From UBA8438 sp963934795 (GTDB lineage: Bacteria; Acidobacteriota; Vicinamibacteria; Vicinamibacterales; UBA8438), in contig CAWWAF010000002.1 in assembly GCA_963934795.1 (NCBI GenBank), positions 31,532 to 95,531 on the forward strand: a stretch of DNA of 64,000 nucleotides, written 5' to 3'. The position numbers and the translations under genes were made by a program. Below the pieces are notes generated by a model. That model had not been told where the DNA came from, did not search any database, and worked only from the letters and a program-made list of their open reading frames with translations. Of this stretch, positions 17,218 to 26,056 are shown piece by piece (positions within the stretch are counted from its first letter, which is position 1; every line of letters begins with the position of its first letter).

Positions 17218-18786
17218 CTAGATGCTCAGCGTCGGTTCTCGGCGACGGGTCAGTACCGCTTCGAACATTGTCCGGGACACAAAGACGGCCGTGAACACGT
17301 TTGCCACCAGCCCGAAGAAGAGGGTCGTCGCAAATCCCTTGATCGGCCCGGACCCGAACTGGAACAAGAAGGCGGCCGCGATCAGTGAGGCGATATGGGT
17401 ATCAACGATAGTCAGAAAAACCCGGTCGAACCCGGCTGACACCGCCGCACGCACCCCGCGGGCGGAGACCAGTTCCTCCTTGATCCGTTCAAAAATAAGC
17501 ACGTTCGAGTCGACCCCCATACCGATTGTCAGGATGAACCCGGCAATACCAGGGAGCGTCAACACGGCCCGAACATAAGACATGCAGGCCAATAGAATCA
17601 ACAGGTTGAGCGCCACGGCCACGACCGCGTTGATACCTGACAGCCGGTAATACGCCAGCATGAACAGCGCAACAAGCACCAGCCCGGCGACCGACGCCGT
17701 CACACCCGCGCGAATAGAGTCAGCACCGAGTTGCGGACCGATCGTACGCTCTTCCAGATACGTAAGCGACGCCGGCAAGGCGCCGGACCGCAGTATCAAG
17801 GCCAGGTCGGCAGCTTCGTCACTCGTGAAGTTGCCGGTAATCCTGCCCTCATCCGAAATCCGAGACTGGATCGTCGGGGCTGAATAGACCTCACCATCCA
17901 TGATGATGGCCAGGCTCCGCCCCAGATTCGCGCCGGTGAAGTTCCCAAACTTTCGTGCACCGTCCCGCGTGAAAGAAAAACTGATAGCCGGCTGGTTGAA
18001 TTCGTCGATCGTGGGTCGAGCGTTGCGCAAGTCACGGCCCGTGACCGGCGCCACGCGCCGCACCAAGTAGGAGACCTGCGCGCCGCCGACACTACCCAGG
18101 GACTCGTCGAGGCCGGTGATCACCTCCATGTCCGCCGGCACGACACCATTCCGGGTCTGCAGAAGAAACTCGCGGCTGGGCGCGGGACCCTCCTCCACCA
18201 GCTTCAGTTCCAAGAGCCCGGTCGAGCGGATGATCTCCTTGGCGCCGGCAACATCCTCCACACCGGGCAGTTGCACCAAAATCTGCTCACTACCGGAGCC
18301 GCCATATGGTGTAACCACCGGCTCCGCGACTCCCAACTCGTCTACACGACGTGCGATGGTCTGCAGCGCCTGCCGCACCGACTCATCGCGACGCACGCGC
18401 TCGACGCTGGGCTCCATCCGAAACGTGTAGGCACCGTTTGGCCGAGATTCGCGGGTGTAGAGCACGCCAATGAGGTCATCCGCGATCGTCCGAAATTCCT
18501 GATCGCGATCGGGTGGCACCCCCGCGACTTGAATCTCGGTGGGAGAGACCGCCGCTGATGATCCGAGCGTAATGCCGCTGAGACCGGCCTGCTCGTTCAG
18601 TTGTTCGGCGCTGGTCTCAGACTCCACGAGCAGCGCGTCGTCGGTCTGCACCTGCAGCACCATATGCACGCCACCGCTGAGATCCAGACCGAGCCGGATC
18701 GAATCCTCGGGCGGATACACGGCGAAGAGGGCGGCAACCACCACCGCGGCGATCGTCAGCAGCTTCCAGCGTAAATTCTTGGCCAT
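17218..18786 (-). CDS. secD: protein translocase subunit SecD
   Basis: The 522-residue SecD has the N-terminal membrane helix, the 'IRLGLDLSGGVHMVLQVQTD' motif, a large periplasmic P1 domain ('QILVQLPGVEDVAGAKEIIR') and five C-terminal helices with 'PGIAGFILTIGMGVDSNVLI' carrying the conserved Asp needed for proton coupling. It stands between yajC and secF, the classic order. A short TGTAGCC repeat lies in the 88-bp gap to yajC. Confidence 0.97.
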   Translation of the reverse strand: MAKNLRWKLLTIAAVVVAALFAVYPPEDSIRLGLDLSGGVHMVLQVQTDDALLVESETSAEQLNEQAGLSGITLGSSAAVSPTEIQVAGVPPDRDQEFRTIADDLIGVLYTRESRPNGAYTFRMEPSVERVRRDESVRQALQTIARRVDELGVAEPVVTPYGGSGSEQILVQLPGVEDVAGAKEIIRSTGLLELKLVEEGPAPSREFLLQTRNGVVPADMEVITGLDESLGSVGGAQVSYLVRRVAPVTGRDLRNARPTIDEFNQPAISFSFTRDGARKFGNFTGANLGRSLAIIMDGEVYSAPTIQSRISDEGRITGNFTSDEAADLALILRSGALPASLTYLEERTIGPQLGADSIRAGVTASVAGLVLVALFMLAYYRLSGINAVVAVALNLLILLACMSYVRAVLTLPGIAGFILTIGMGVDSNVLIFERIKEELVSARGVRAAVSAGFDRVFLTIVDTHIASLIAAAFLFQFGSGPIKGFATTLFFGLVANVFTAVFVSRTMFEAVLTRRREPTLSI

Positions 18787-18874
18787 GGCTCGTTGTGGGC
18801 GTCCTCGTATTCCGCCGGTGTCTTGTCTACCGTCTCGTGTGAGGGCGCGTCGTTCTACATCAGGCTACATCGGG

Positions 18875-19222
18875 CTACATTGACGCGGCATCTTCCACGA
18901 CAGGATCTTCCCCTTGCAAGCCACCCACGGCCGCGCGCGACACCTCGACCCGCACCTTGTCAGCAATCTGCAACTGCACGGAACGGTCGTTCAACTTCGT
19001 AATGCTGCCGTAGAGGCCACTCGTCGTGATGACCTTGTCGCCCACTTTCAACGCCTCCCTGAATTCCGCTACTTTCTTCTGCCGTTTCCGCATCGGCATC
19101 AAGATGATGAAGTAGAAGATCGCGAGAATCAGCGCGAAGGGCAGGAACTGCACCCACACTGGCCCGCTCGCGCCTTGTGCAGGAGGGGACATGGCAAACA
19201 CGACAGGCAAAGCAAAAGGCAT
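18875..19222 (-). CDS. yajC: preprotein translocase subunit YajC
   Basis: The 115-residue protein has a single helix ('FLPFALILAIFYFIILMPMR') followed by the conserved cytoplasmic segment 'KVGDKVITTSGLYGSITKLN'. It associates with SecDF. It is 20 bp downstream of tgt and precedes secD, as in many bacteria. Confidence 0.95.
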   Translation of the reverse strand: MPFALPVVFAMSPPAQGASGPVWVQFLPFALILAIFYFIILMPMRKRQKKVAEFREALKVGDKVITTSGLYGSITKLNDRSVQLQIADKVRVEVSRAAVGGLQGEDPVVEDAASM

Positions 19223-19242
19223 AGTCTTCTGAGTATTCGGGC

Positions 19243-20406
19243 CTACGCTCTGGGCCGACGAGAGAACGTCTCGTGAAAACGCTGCCTGAACGTATCGAAC
19301 GAGCCCAACATGATAGCCTCTCTTATTCGACGCATCGTGTCAAGATAGAAGTGTAGGTTATGGAGCGTGTTAAGGATGCTTGCCGACATTTCCCCGGCCA
19401 CGAACAAATACCTGAGATACGCGCGAGAAAACCGGCGGCAGGTGTAGCACTCGCACTCTGGATCCGGCGGCCGGGAATCCTCAGCAAATCGCGCATTCTT
19501 GATCGACAGGGGCCCGGTCCGGGTCAGTAGTTGCCCGTTCCGGGCGTTCCGGGTGGGAAGCACGCAGTCAAACAGGTCGATGCCCCGTGCGACGCATTCG
19601 ACCAGGTCATCGGGCATCCCGGTACCCATGAGGTATCGCACGCCGGTCTCTGGCAGCATCGGCGTGGTGTGGGACACAACGTCGTACATGACCTCGACCG
19701 GCTCGCCGACACTCAAACCACCGATCGCAAATCCGTCGAACCCGATGGACACCGTCTCCCGGGCGCTTTCGTCCCGCAGGGCCTTGAACGAGCCCCCCTG
19801 CACGATACCGAACTGCGCCTGGCCGGCATTCGTTACCTGGCCCTCCAGACGAGACGGATGCTCGCTGGTCTCGAGAAATCGGTCGCGTCCTCGGCGCGCC
19901 CACAGTAACGTGCGCTCCATCGAATCTCGCGCGCCCGCTTCCGAGACCGGGTAGCTCGAGCACTCGTCGAAAACCATCGCAATATCCGAACCAAGCTGCG
20001 CCTGAATGTCTGACGCACTCTCGGGCGTCAACCGCTGCAAACTGCCGTCAAGGTGAGACCGAAACGAGACCCCGTCTTCGTCGATCGTACGGCGATCCCC
20101 AAGGCTAAACACCTGATATCCGCCGCTATCAGTGAGCATCGGCCGGTCCCAGCCAATAAACCGATGCACGCCTCCGGCCCGTCCGATGAGTGGCGCACCG
20201 GGACGCAGGTGTAGATGGTACGTGTTGGCCAGAATCATCTCGACGCCAAGGCCATCGAGGTCGCGATGCGTCACCGCTTTGACCGCGCCACGCGTGCCAA
20301 CTGGGGCGAACGCGGGGGTCTGGACGCGACCGTGTGGCGTCTGGAGTACACCGGCACGAGCGGCGCCGTCTCGATGGGTAACCAGGAAAGGGCAACGTTC
20401 AGACAC
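19243..20406 (-). CDS. tgt: queuine tRNA-ribosyltransferase
   Basis: Tgt swaps guanine for preQ1 (queuine precursor) at the wobble position of GUN-anticodon tRNAs. The 387-residue protein shows the catalytic motif 'LTDSGGYQVFSLGDRRTIDE', 'FDGFAIGGLSVGEPVEVMYD', 'LMGTGMPDDLVECVARGIDL' with 'FDCVLPTRNARNG', and the zinc site 'PECECYTCRRFSRAYLRYLF'. The start is GTG at 20406 and no Shine-Dalgarno is seen; a -10 box lies 6 bases before it. It heads the tgt-yajC-secDF group. Confidence 0.97.
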   Translation of the reverse strand: MSERCPFLVTHRDGAARAGVLQTPHGRVQTPAFAPVGTRGAVKAVTHRDLDGLGVEMILANTYHLHLRPGAPLIGRAGGVHRFIGWDRPMLTDSGGYQVFSLGDRRTIDEDGVSFRSHLDGSLQRLTPESASDIQAQLGSDIAMVFDECSSYPVSEAGARDSMERTLLWARRGRDRFLETSEHPSRLEGQVTNAGQAQFGIVQGGSFKALRDESARETVSIGFDGFAIGGLSVGEPVEVMYDVVSHTTPMLPETGVRYLMGTGMPDDLVECVARGIDLFDCVLPTRNARNGQLLTRTGPLSIKNARFAEDSRPPDPECECYTCRRFSRAYLRYLFVAGEMSASILNTLHNLHFYLDTMRRIREAIMLGSFDTFRQRFHETFSRRPRA

Positions 20407-20410
20407 TGCC

Positions 20411-20418
20411 GTATACTA
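20411..20418. promoter_or_regulatory. overlapping divergent -10 boxes for tgt and ddl
   Basis: The same bases read TATACT on the plus strand (20412-20417, facing ddl) and TAGTAT on the minus strand (20418-20413, facing tgt). For tgt the box ends 6 bases before the GTG, so that mRNA would be nearly or fully leaderless. For ddl the leader would be about 65 nt. No strong -35 was seen on either side. Confidence 0.45.
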
Positions 20419-20489
20419 CACAGCGTTGGAACCTAGAGGTTCTTCCACGTTCCCCACCTCGATAATCAACCTATGGTGATGCACTCCTC

Positions 20490-21677
20490 GTGAAGCGCCT
20501 GCGCGTCGGCGTTGTATACGGCGGTCGCTCAAGCGAGCACGATGTGTCGCTCGCCTCGGCGGCCTCGGTCTTCGCGAACCTCGACCGGGATCGGTACGAG
20601 CCGGTCGCGCTCAGAATCGGGCGGGATGGCCGCTGGACACTGGCGGAACGGCCACCGGTTCTCGACTCAGCCGCCCAGACTATCCAGCACGCCCGACTTG
20701 AACAGGCGCGCGGGACACGCGCGGCCCGAGAGGTCCACCTGGTCGCGCACCCGGGTGACGAGACCTTGCTGACGATTGAGCGACGCGGGTCGGGTGACGC
20801 CGGAACCGATCACACCGGTGACGCCATCGTCAACGGGCTTGGCCTCGATGTGATCTTCCCGATCGTGCACGGCCCCTACGGAGAAGACGGCACCCTGCAA
20901 GGATTGTTGGAGCTGGCCAACATTCCGTATGTCGGGTCCGGCGTCCTGGCAGCCGCTGTGGGCATGGACAAGGCGGTCATGAAGGAGCTGTTCGCGGCGC
21001 GCGGACTCCCGATCGTCCGACACCAAGTCGTCTTGCGGGGAACATGGCGGGCGCACCGCACCGACACGGCGACGCGCCTGGCGACGGCACTGCAGTTCCC
21101 CATGTTCGTCAAGCCGGCCAACCTCGGGTCAAGCGTGGGCATCTCTCGGGTTGCCGGACCCGACACGTTGCCCGCAGCGCTCGACCTGGCGTCGCAGTTC
21201 GACCGTAAGATTGTGGTGGAAGAGGCGGTAACACCCTGTCGGGAGATCGAGTGCGCGGTACTCGGCAACGACATCCCGGAAGCCTCAGTGCCCGGCGAGG
21301 TCGCCACCTCCCGCGAGTTCTATGACTTCGAAGCGAAGTATCTCGACGACCGGTCGACCACGACCATCCCGGCGCAGTTGAGCCCAGACCAGGCCGAGAG
21401 GGTCAAGCGAATGGCCCTCGATGCCTTCCTCGCCATCGATGCGGCAGGGATGGCGAGGGTCGACTTTCTGCTCGGGCGCGACGACGGCCGACTCTTTCTG
21501 AACGAGATCAATACCCATCCCGGTTTCACGACCATCAGCATGTTCGCCAAAATGTGGTTGGCCAGCGGGGTCCCCTACGCGGACATGCTGGACCGGCTCA
21601 TTGAGCTGGCCGTCGAGCGTCACGCCGACAAACAGAAGACGCGCACCAGCGGGTTAGAGCCGCCTACTGAGGCGTAG
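20490..21677 (+). CDS. ddl: D-alanine--D-alanine ligase
   Basis: Ddl makes the D-Ala-D-Ala dipeptide that MurF adds to the peptidoglycan precursor. The 395-residue ATP-grasp protein has 'VVYGGRSSEHDVSLASAASV' at the N-terminus, 'IFPIVHGPYGEDGTLQGLLE', the ATP-binding 'FPMFVKPANLGSSVGISRV' and the metal-binding end 'FLNEINTHPGFTTISMFAKM'. The start is GTG; upstream ATGs are out of frame and no ribosome-binding site is obvious. It lies far from the mur/fts cluster at 52-64 kb. Confidence 0.95.
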   Translation: MKRLRVGVVYGGRSSEHDVSLASAASVFANLDRDRYEPVALRIGRDGRWTLAERPPVLDSAAQTIQHARLEQARGTRAAREVHLVAHPGDETLLTIERRGSGDAGTDHTGDAIVNGLGLDVIFPIVHGPYGEDGTLQGLLELANIPYVGSGVLAAAVGMDKAVMKELFAARGLPIVRHQVVLRGTWRAHRTDTATRLATALQFPMFVKPANLGSSVGISRVAGPDTLPAALDLASQFDRKIVVEEAVTPCREIECAVLGNDIPEASVPGEVATSREFYDFEAKYLDDRSTTTIPAQLSPDQAERVKRMALDAFLAIDAAGMARVDFLLGRDDGRLFLNEINTHPGFTTISMFAKMWLASGVPYADMLDRLIELAVERHADKQKTRTSGLEPPTEA

Positions 21678-21750
21678 GCGTCCGACCGATAGAACACACA
21701 ACGGGGGTGTGATACCGAAGTGTGTTTTGACTTTTGTGAAAAATTTGTGC

Positions 21751-21778
21751 TTGACACCTCAAATTTCTCACCCATAAT
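21751..21778 (+). promoter_or_regulatory. strong sigma-70 promoter of the histone H1-like gene
   Basis: TTGACA (21751-21756) and CATAAT (21773-21778) are 16 bases apart, the best promoter match in the window. Transcription should start near 21785, giving an 84-nt leader. That leader holds a hairpin with CACCTGT/ACAGGTG arms. Confidence 0.8.
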
Positions 21779-21868
21779 CTACATCTAGTATGAGGCTGGA
21801 ACGCTCAGGCCACCTGTTGTGATTCAACACAGGTGCACGGTTGAGTTCCGCAGCGTTGAGGAGGACGA

Positions 21869-22081
21869 ATGGCAAAGAAGGCAGCAGCAAAAAAAGCGGT
21901 CAAGAAGGTAGTCAAGAGGGCGGCCGCGAAGAAGCCGGCGGCTAAGAAGAAGGCCGCAGCGAAGAAGCCCGCAGCGAAGAAGCCCGCAGCGAAGAAGCCC
22001 GCAGCGAAGAAGGCTGTGAAAAAGGTTGTGAAGAAAGTTGTGAAGAAAGCCGCGGCCAAGAAGGGCGCGAAAAAGCGTTAA
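21869..22081 (+). CDS. histone H1-like lysine/alanine-rich DNA-binding protein
   Basis: The 70-residue product is almost only Lys, Ala, Pro and Val, in repeats of the type AAKKPAAKK and VKKVVKK. This matches the C-terminal tail of eukaryotic histone H1 and bacterial H1-like nucleoid proteins, which bind and condense DNA through charge and are intrinsically disordered. The repeats are direct at the DNA level as well (GCAGCGAAGAAGCCC units around 21956-22010). GAGGAGGACGA before the ATG, the strong promoter and a strong terminator suggest an abundant, separately transcribed protein. The antisense reading is an artefact of the repeats. Confidence 0.85.
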   Translation: MAKKAAAKKAVKKVVKRAAAKKPAAKKKAAAKKPAAKKPAAKKPAAKKAVKKVVKKVVKKAAAKKGAKKR

Positions 22082-22103
22082 ACGTTTCCGGACTCCAAAA
22101 AAG

Positions 22104-22132
22104 AAAGGGCGATGTAGTCGCCCTTTTTTTTT
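22104..22132. terminator. bidirectional intrinsic terminator
   Basis: A 9-bp stem (22104-22112 with 22118-22126), 5-base loop and a run of nine T on the plus strand end the H1-like transcript. On the minus strand the upstream A-rich bases give a T-run too, so it can also stop transcripts of the convergent HEAT-cyclophilin gene. Confidence 0.9.
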
Positions 22133-22150
22133 GTACCGCCCCCTGGTCGT

Positions 22151-24373
22151 CTATTCGGATGGCGTCACGCCGTCCCAGACCCGCACCTGCTGGATGATGT
22201 CTCCTGCCTGCAACTGGTCAACGACGTCCATTCCATTTATGACCCGCGCAAACGCGGGATAGCGGCCATCCAGCTGCGGCTGCGGTGTCGTCGCCACAAA
22301 GAACTGGCTACCGCCGGTATCGGCCCAATCGAGCGCCATCCCTACCGTACCGCGTAGATATGGAAGCGGACTCAGTTCGTCGCGAATGGTGTACCCCGGT
22401 CCGCCTTCGCTGTCACTGCGCGGGTCGCCAGTCTGCACGACGTAGTTCGGCACCACGCGATGAATCAACAGTCCGTTGTAGAAGCCGGAACGAGCGAGCC
22501 GCATAAAGTTGTCGGCGGTCAGCGGAGCCTCATTGACGGCGAGTTCTAGCTGGATCGTGCCTCGGTCCGTATCGATGAAAACGTGGGGAGACACGGACGG
22601 GGTAATCAGTTCCTCAGCCCGATACGCCTCGACAGGAAACCGCGATGGCGCGGGACGAATGACGGTCGCGGCATCTGTCGACGGGTCGAGCATCGCGAGA
22701 TGTTCGGCGGCCCGCACGCGGACAGCCCAGTCCACATCCTCCAACGCCTCGCGGAGCACGTCGAGCGCAAGCGGTCCACCTATCTTGGCCAGACTGTCGA
22801 CGGCCGCGGCCCGAGCCAGATAGGAGGGTTCGGCGGCCGCTGCCCGGTACGAGGCCGCAAGTGGCTCGACCGCCGCCCGCGACGCGAGATCTCCGAGCAA
22901 CACGGCTGCCGTCTTGCGAACAACCACATCGTCATCCAACAAGTGGCCAAGCAAGACCTCCTCCGCGTTTGGCGCACGCACCGCAACCAGTCCGCGCAGC
23001 ACGGCCGGAATGACCCGTCGGTCCTGGTCGTCGAGCAGCATGGTGAGCCGGAATGCGGCGACGTCCGGGGCTACCAATGTGAAGGCCCGGGCCAGTTCCG
23101 CGCGCACCTCCCACTGGGGATCCTGGGGCAACCCGGACAGCACCACGAGAAACAGCTCGGGGTCCAGTTGGGCCAACCCCCGGACGGCGGCTCCACGCAA
23201 CCGCGGCGACCGATGGGTTACCAACTCGATCATGATATCGGTCGACTCGCGGGCGCCTACCGCCGTCAGCGCCTCCACCAGTTCGAGCAACAACGTCGGA
23301 TCGGGGTCAGGTGTAAGCAGCAACCGACGGATCGCCGGCGCCGCCGTCACGTCCCCCAGTTCACCCAACGCCCGCACCGCGCTCACCACCACGCGCAGGT
23401 CGCGGCGCCGAAGATCGAGTAGCTCGAGCAGTGCGGGCAGCCCTGCGGGATCACCCAAGGCGCCTAGCCCCTTCGCCGCCATGGCAACGCCGATGCTCCC
23501 TTGGGTGCCGACCAGCGTGCTCAATGGCCCCACCGCTCGGACGTCGCCGACCTGCCCCAGTGCGTAGGCGACGGGCCACCACCACAGAATGGGCTCCCCC
23601 TCATCCGTGAGTACCGTGGCGGCGAGCGCGTCATACGCCCCGAGAGACGCCAGCGCATAGATACCGGAACGGAACGCTTCGATGCGGGGGGTGAGCGGAT
23701 ACGTGAGGTCCTCCGGGTCGACGGCGTAGGCCTCGGTCACATGCCGCGCGACCATCGTCTGGATCGCATCGACCGCATCGGTCGCGCCAAGCAGCGCCAG
23801 CGCCTGCGCGGCCCGCGCCTGTACGACAGGAGACACGTCTCGCAGCGCGTCAATCAGCGGCTCGGAGGCGATCGGGTCGCCGATGAGCCCCAGCCCGAAG
23901 GCGGCGCTCTCCCGCACTTCCCGCTGGGAGTCAGAGAGCGCGTCCACGACCGTCCCGACCCCACCGGCGAGCCGCACCCGGCCCAACGCCACAACCGCCC
24001 GTCGGCGGACTGCCGCGCTGGCATCTTGCGCGAGACGCGTCAAGTCCGGCACGTCTGACGGCACCACCGGCACCACCGGCACCACCGGATCCATCGGAAG
24101 ACCCGGTTCCGACACCCCATCCTGCACCGACGCGGGCGTGGCGTCCGGCTGCACGGGAGCGAGGGGCGACGACGGCGGTTCAGGAGGAGGTAGCGCCGGA
24201 TCGCGTAGTAGGCGCTGGTCCTCCAGCTGCAGAATCCACGCCAATTTTTGCTCGTAGGACACCAGCGTCGGTGCGTCCGGCAGGATCACCGGCGGTGGCA
24301 TCGCAGAGCATCCGACAAACGTGAGTCCTGCGAGCAGGACACACGCCACGCCGGTGGACCGAGCGGAAGTCAT
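22151..24373 (-). CDS. lipoprotein with HEAT repeats fused to a cyclophilin-type peptidyl-prolyl isomerase
   Basis: The 740-residue protein begins with a lipoprotein signal ending near 'LTFVGC'; the ATG at 24373 was chosen because the signal starts there, although no Shine-Dalgarno is seen. From about residue 100 to 560 it carries at least ten HEAT-like helical repeats ('SEPLIDALRDVSPVVQARAA', 'RGAAVRGLAQLDPELFLVVL'). The last 150 residues form a cyclophilin domain: 'IDTDRGTIQLELAVNEAPLT', 'NFMRLARSGFYNGLLIHRVV', 'GMALDWADTGGSQFFVAT'. It probably acts on folding in the periplasm or at the outer membrane, with the repeats as a docking surface; that is inference. Confidence 0.88.
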   Translation of the reverse strand: MTSARSTGVACVLLAGLTFVGCSAMPPPVILPDAPTLVSYEQKLAWILQLEDQRLLRDPALPPPEPPSSPLAPVQPDATPASVQDGVSEPGLPMDPVVPVVPVVPSDVPDLTRLAQDASAAVRRRAVVALGRVRLAGGVGTVVDALSDSQREVRESAAFGLGLIGDPIASEPLIDALRDVSPVVQARAAQALALLGATDAVDAIQTMVARHVTEAYAVDPEDLTYPLTPRIEAFRSGIYALASLGAYDALAATVLTDEGEPILWWWPVAYALGQVGDVRAVGPLSTLVGTQGSIGVAMAAKGLGALGDPAGLPALLELLDLRRRDLRVVVSAVRALGELGDVTAAPAIRRLLLTPDPDPTLLLELVEALTAVGARESTDIMIELVTHRSPRLRGAAVRGLAQLDPELFLVVLSGLPQDPQWEVRAELARAFTLVAPDVAAFRLTMLLDDQDRRVIPAVLRGLVAVRAPNAEEVLLGHLLDDDVVVRKTAAVLLGDLASRAAVEPLAASYRAAAAEPSYLARAAAVDSLAKIGGPLALDVLREALEDVDWAVRVRAAEHLAMLDPSTDAATVIRPAPSRFPVEAYRAEELITPSVSPHVFIDTDRGTIQLELAVNEAPLTADNFMRLARSGFYNGLLIHRVVPNYVVQTGDPRSDSEGGPGYTIRDELSPLPYLRGTVGMALDWADTGGSQFFVATTPQPQLDGRYPAFARVINGMDVVDQLQAGDIIQQVRVWDGVTPSE

Positions 24374-24487
24374 GAAAATCGGTTGGAACGGCGGGTGCCG
24401 CCGACGCATCGTATCACGCGACCCGTCCGCATTCGCGTGATGTGGGAGACCGAGATGAGCCCGGCGGGCTGGTATACTCGCGCCAGG

Positions 24488-25126
24488 GTGGAGTTCCGCC
24501 ATATCGCGATCGAGGGCCCGATCGGCGCCGGAAAAACTGCGCTCTGCCGCAGGCTGGGCGCTCGCCTTGAGGCCACGGTGGTTCGTGACGAGACGAACAA
24601 TCCGTTCCTCACGGACTTCGCGGCCGGACGGCCTGGCGCGGCGTTCCAGGCCCAACTCTTCTCGCTGCTGCGACGCCATCGCCAACAGGTCGAACTGCGG
24701 CAGTCCAGCCTCTTTGCCCAGCAGGTCGTGTCCGACTATCTCTTCGACAAGGACAAGATCTACGCCTACCTCAATCTGGACGACAACGAATTATTCATTT
24801 ACCAGCGTCTCTTCGATCTGCTCGCCGCTGACGTGGCGGCGCCGGATCTGGTCATCTACCTGCAGGTGCCGACTGAGGCCCTGCAACGCCGGGTTGCCGC
24901 GCGAGACCGCGAATATCAAGAGAACGGCGACATACCGCCGGAACCGGATTATCTGCGTGAACTGAATGAGGCCTACACGCACTTCTTCTTCCACTACAAC
25001 TCGACGCCACTCCTCGTCGTCGAAACCTCGCACATTGACCTCGAGTGGGGTGACCCCGCCATCGACGACCTCTTGAAGCAGGTACGCCTGATTGGCCAAG
25101 GGACACGCTACTACGTGCCGCGGTAG
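24488..25126 (+). CDS. deoxynucleoside kinase family protein
   Basis: The 212-residue kinase begins 'VEFRHIAIEGPIGAGKTALC' with the P-loop GPIGAGKT, and has 'SDYLFDKDKIYAYLNLDDNE', 'LVIYLQVPTEALQRRVAARD' and the lid region 'DREYQENGD', which fit the dCK/dGK family of salvage kinases. The GTG at 24488 puts the P-loop near residue 8, the family norm; ATG 24455 with GGAG upstream is an alternative start. TATACT at 24473-24478 lies 9 bases before the GTG. Small Acidobacteria-type members are often annotated only as deoxynucleoside kinase, so the substrate is open. Confidence 0.85.
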   Translation: MEFRHIAIEGPIGAGKTALCRRLGARLEATVVRDETNNPFLTDFAAGRPGAAFQAQLFSLLRRHRQQVELRQSSLFAQQVVSDYLFDKDKIYAYLNLDDNELFIYQRLFDLLAADVAAPDLVIYLQVPTEALQRRVAARDREYQENGDIPPEPDYLRELNEAYTHFFFHYNSTPLLVVETSHIDLEWGDPAIDDLLKQVRLIGQGTRYYVPR

Positions 25127-25133
25127 CCACCCC

Positions 25134-26042
25134 ATGGCCTCGCACACGAAGACACCGGAACCACCCACCGGGCCGGAAAGTTCGGGTCTCTGGCTGACCT
25201 GCCCGCAGTGCTCGCGGGTGCTGCGGGACCAGGACCGGGCGGCCACGCTCCGCGTCTGTTCGTCGTGTGGCCACCATCTGCCTCTGGGCGCCGCTGCCAG
25301 ACTACGCACGTTGCTCGATGACGGACGATGGATAGAGCACGATGCCGGCCTGGCGTCGACCGACCCGCTCGCGTTCGCGGATCGGGCACCGTATCGCACC
25401 CGCCTCCGGAAGGGCAGCGCCCTTACCGGGCTACGCGATGCCGTGATCACGGCGACCGGCGCCATCGACGGGCTGACCATCGAGGCGGTGGCGATGGAGT
25501 TCGGGTTCATCGGTGGCAGTCTGGGGGTGGTCGCCGGCGAGAAGATCACCCGCGCGGTCGACCGGTCATTGGCGCAGCGTCGACCGTTGGTCGTGGTCTG
25601 CGCGTCCTCGGGCGCGCGCGTGATGGAAGGCACCCTCTCGTTGGTGCAGATGGCGAAGGTCAGCGGCGCCCTGGGGCGGCTCGACAGGGCCCGGGTGCCG
25701 TATCTCACCGTACTCACCGACCCGACCACCGGAGCGGTCGCGGCCAGCCTGGCGATGTTGGCAGACATCACCGTCGCGGAGCCGGACGCGCGCATCGGCT
25801 TTGCACCACCGCAGGTGATTGCGCAAAGCGGCGCGCGTCTCCCACGGGGGTTTCAGCGAAGCGAGTATCTGCTCGAGCACGGGATGGTCGACATGGTCGT
25901 CGACCGCCGCGAATTGGCGCCGACCCTGGCGCGGCTGCTGCGGTTGCTCGGTGTGACCCCCGCCGACGCGAAGGCGTCCAACCCGCCGAACTCGTCGGAC
26001 CGCGTTGCTGCAGACAGCCCCCTCGACCTACCGCTCGAGTGA
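25134..26042 (+). CDS. accD: acetyl-CoA carboxylase carboxyltransferase subunit beta
   Basis: AccD with AccA transfers CO2 from biotin to acetyl-CoA in fatty acid synthesis. The 302-residue protein carries the N-terminal zinc ribbon (CPQC then, 15 residues later, CSSC), 'IEAVAMEFGFIGGSLGVVAG', 'VCASSGARVMEGTLSLVQMA' and 'DARIGFAPPQVIAQSG', all typical. It starts 7 bp after the kinase gene. Compared with usual AccD, 'FQRSEYLLEHGMVDMVVDR' is fully present, so it is complete. Confidence 0.96.
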   Translation: MASHTKTPEPPTGPESSGLWLTCPQCSRVLRDQDRAATLRVCSSCGHHLPLGAAARLRTLLDDGRWIEHDAGLASTDPLAFADRAPYRTRLRKGSALTGLRDAVITATGAIDGLTIEAVAMEFGFIGGSLGVVAGEKITRAVDRSLAQRRPLVVVCASSGARVMEGTLSLVQMAKVSGALGRLDRARVPYLTVLTDPTTGAVAASLAMLADITVAEPDARIGFAPPQVIAQSGARLPRGFQRSEYLLEHGMVDMVVDRRELAPTLARLLRLLGVTPADAKASNPPNSSDRVAADSPLDLPLE

Positions 26043-26056
26043 CGAAACACGCGACG

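Noticed and set aside
21956..22010. Short direct repeats that might suggest a CRISPR array
   Set aside because: They are contiguous coding repeats for AAKKP units without spacers.
21805..22059. Antisense Phe/Ala repeat frame opposite the H1-like gene
   Set aside because: It arises from reverse reading of the AAG/GCC repeats and has no start signal.
25328..26056. 243 extra codons in frame ahead of folC
   Set aside because: They run across accD in another frame and have no family likeness; folC proteins start near 26057.
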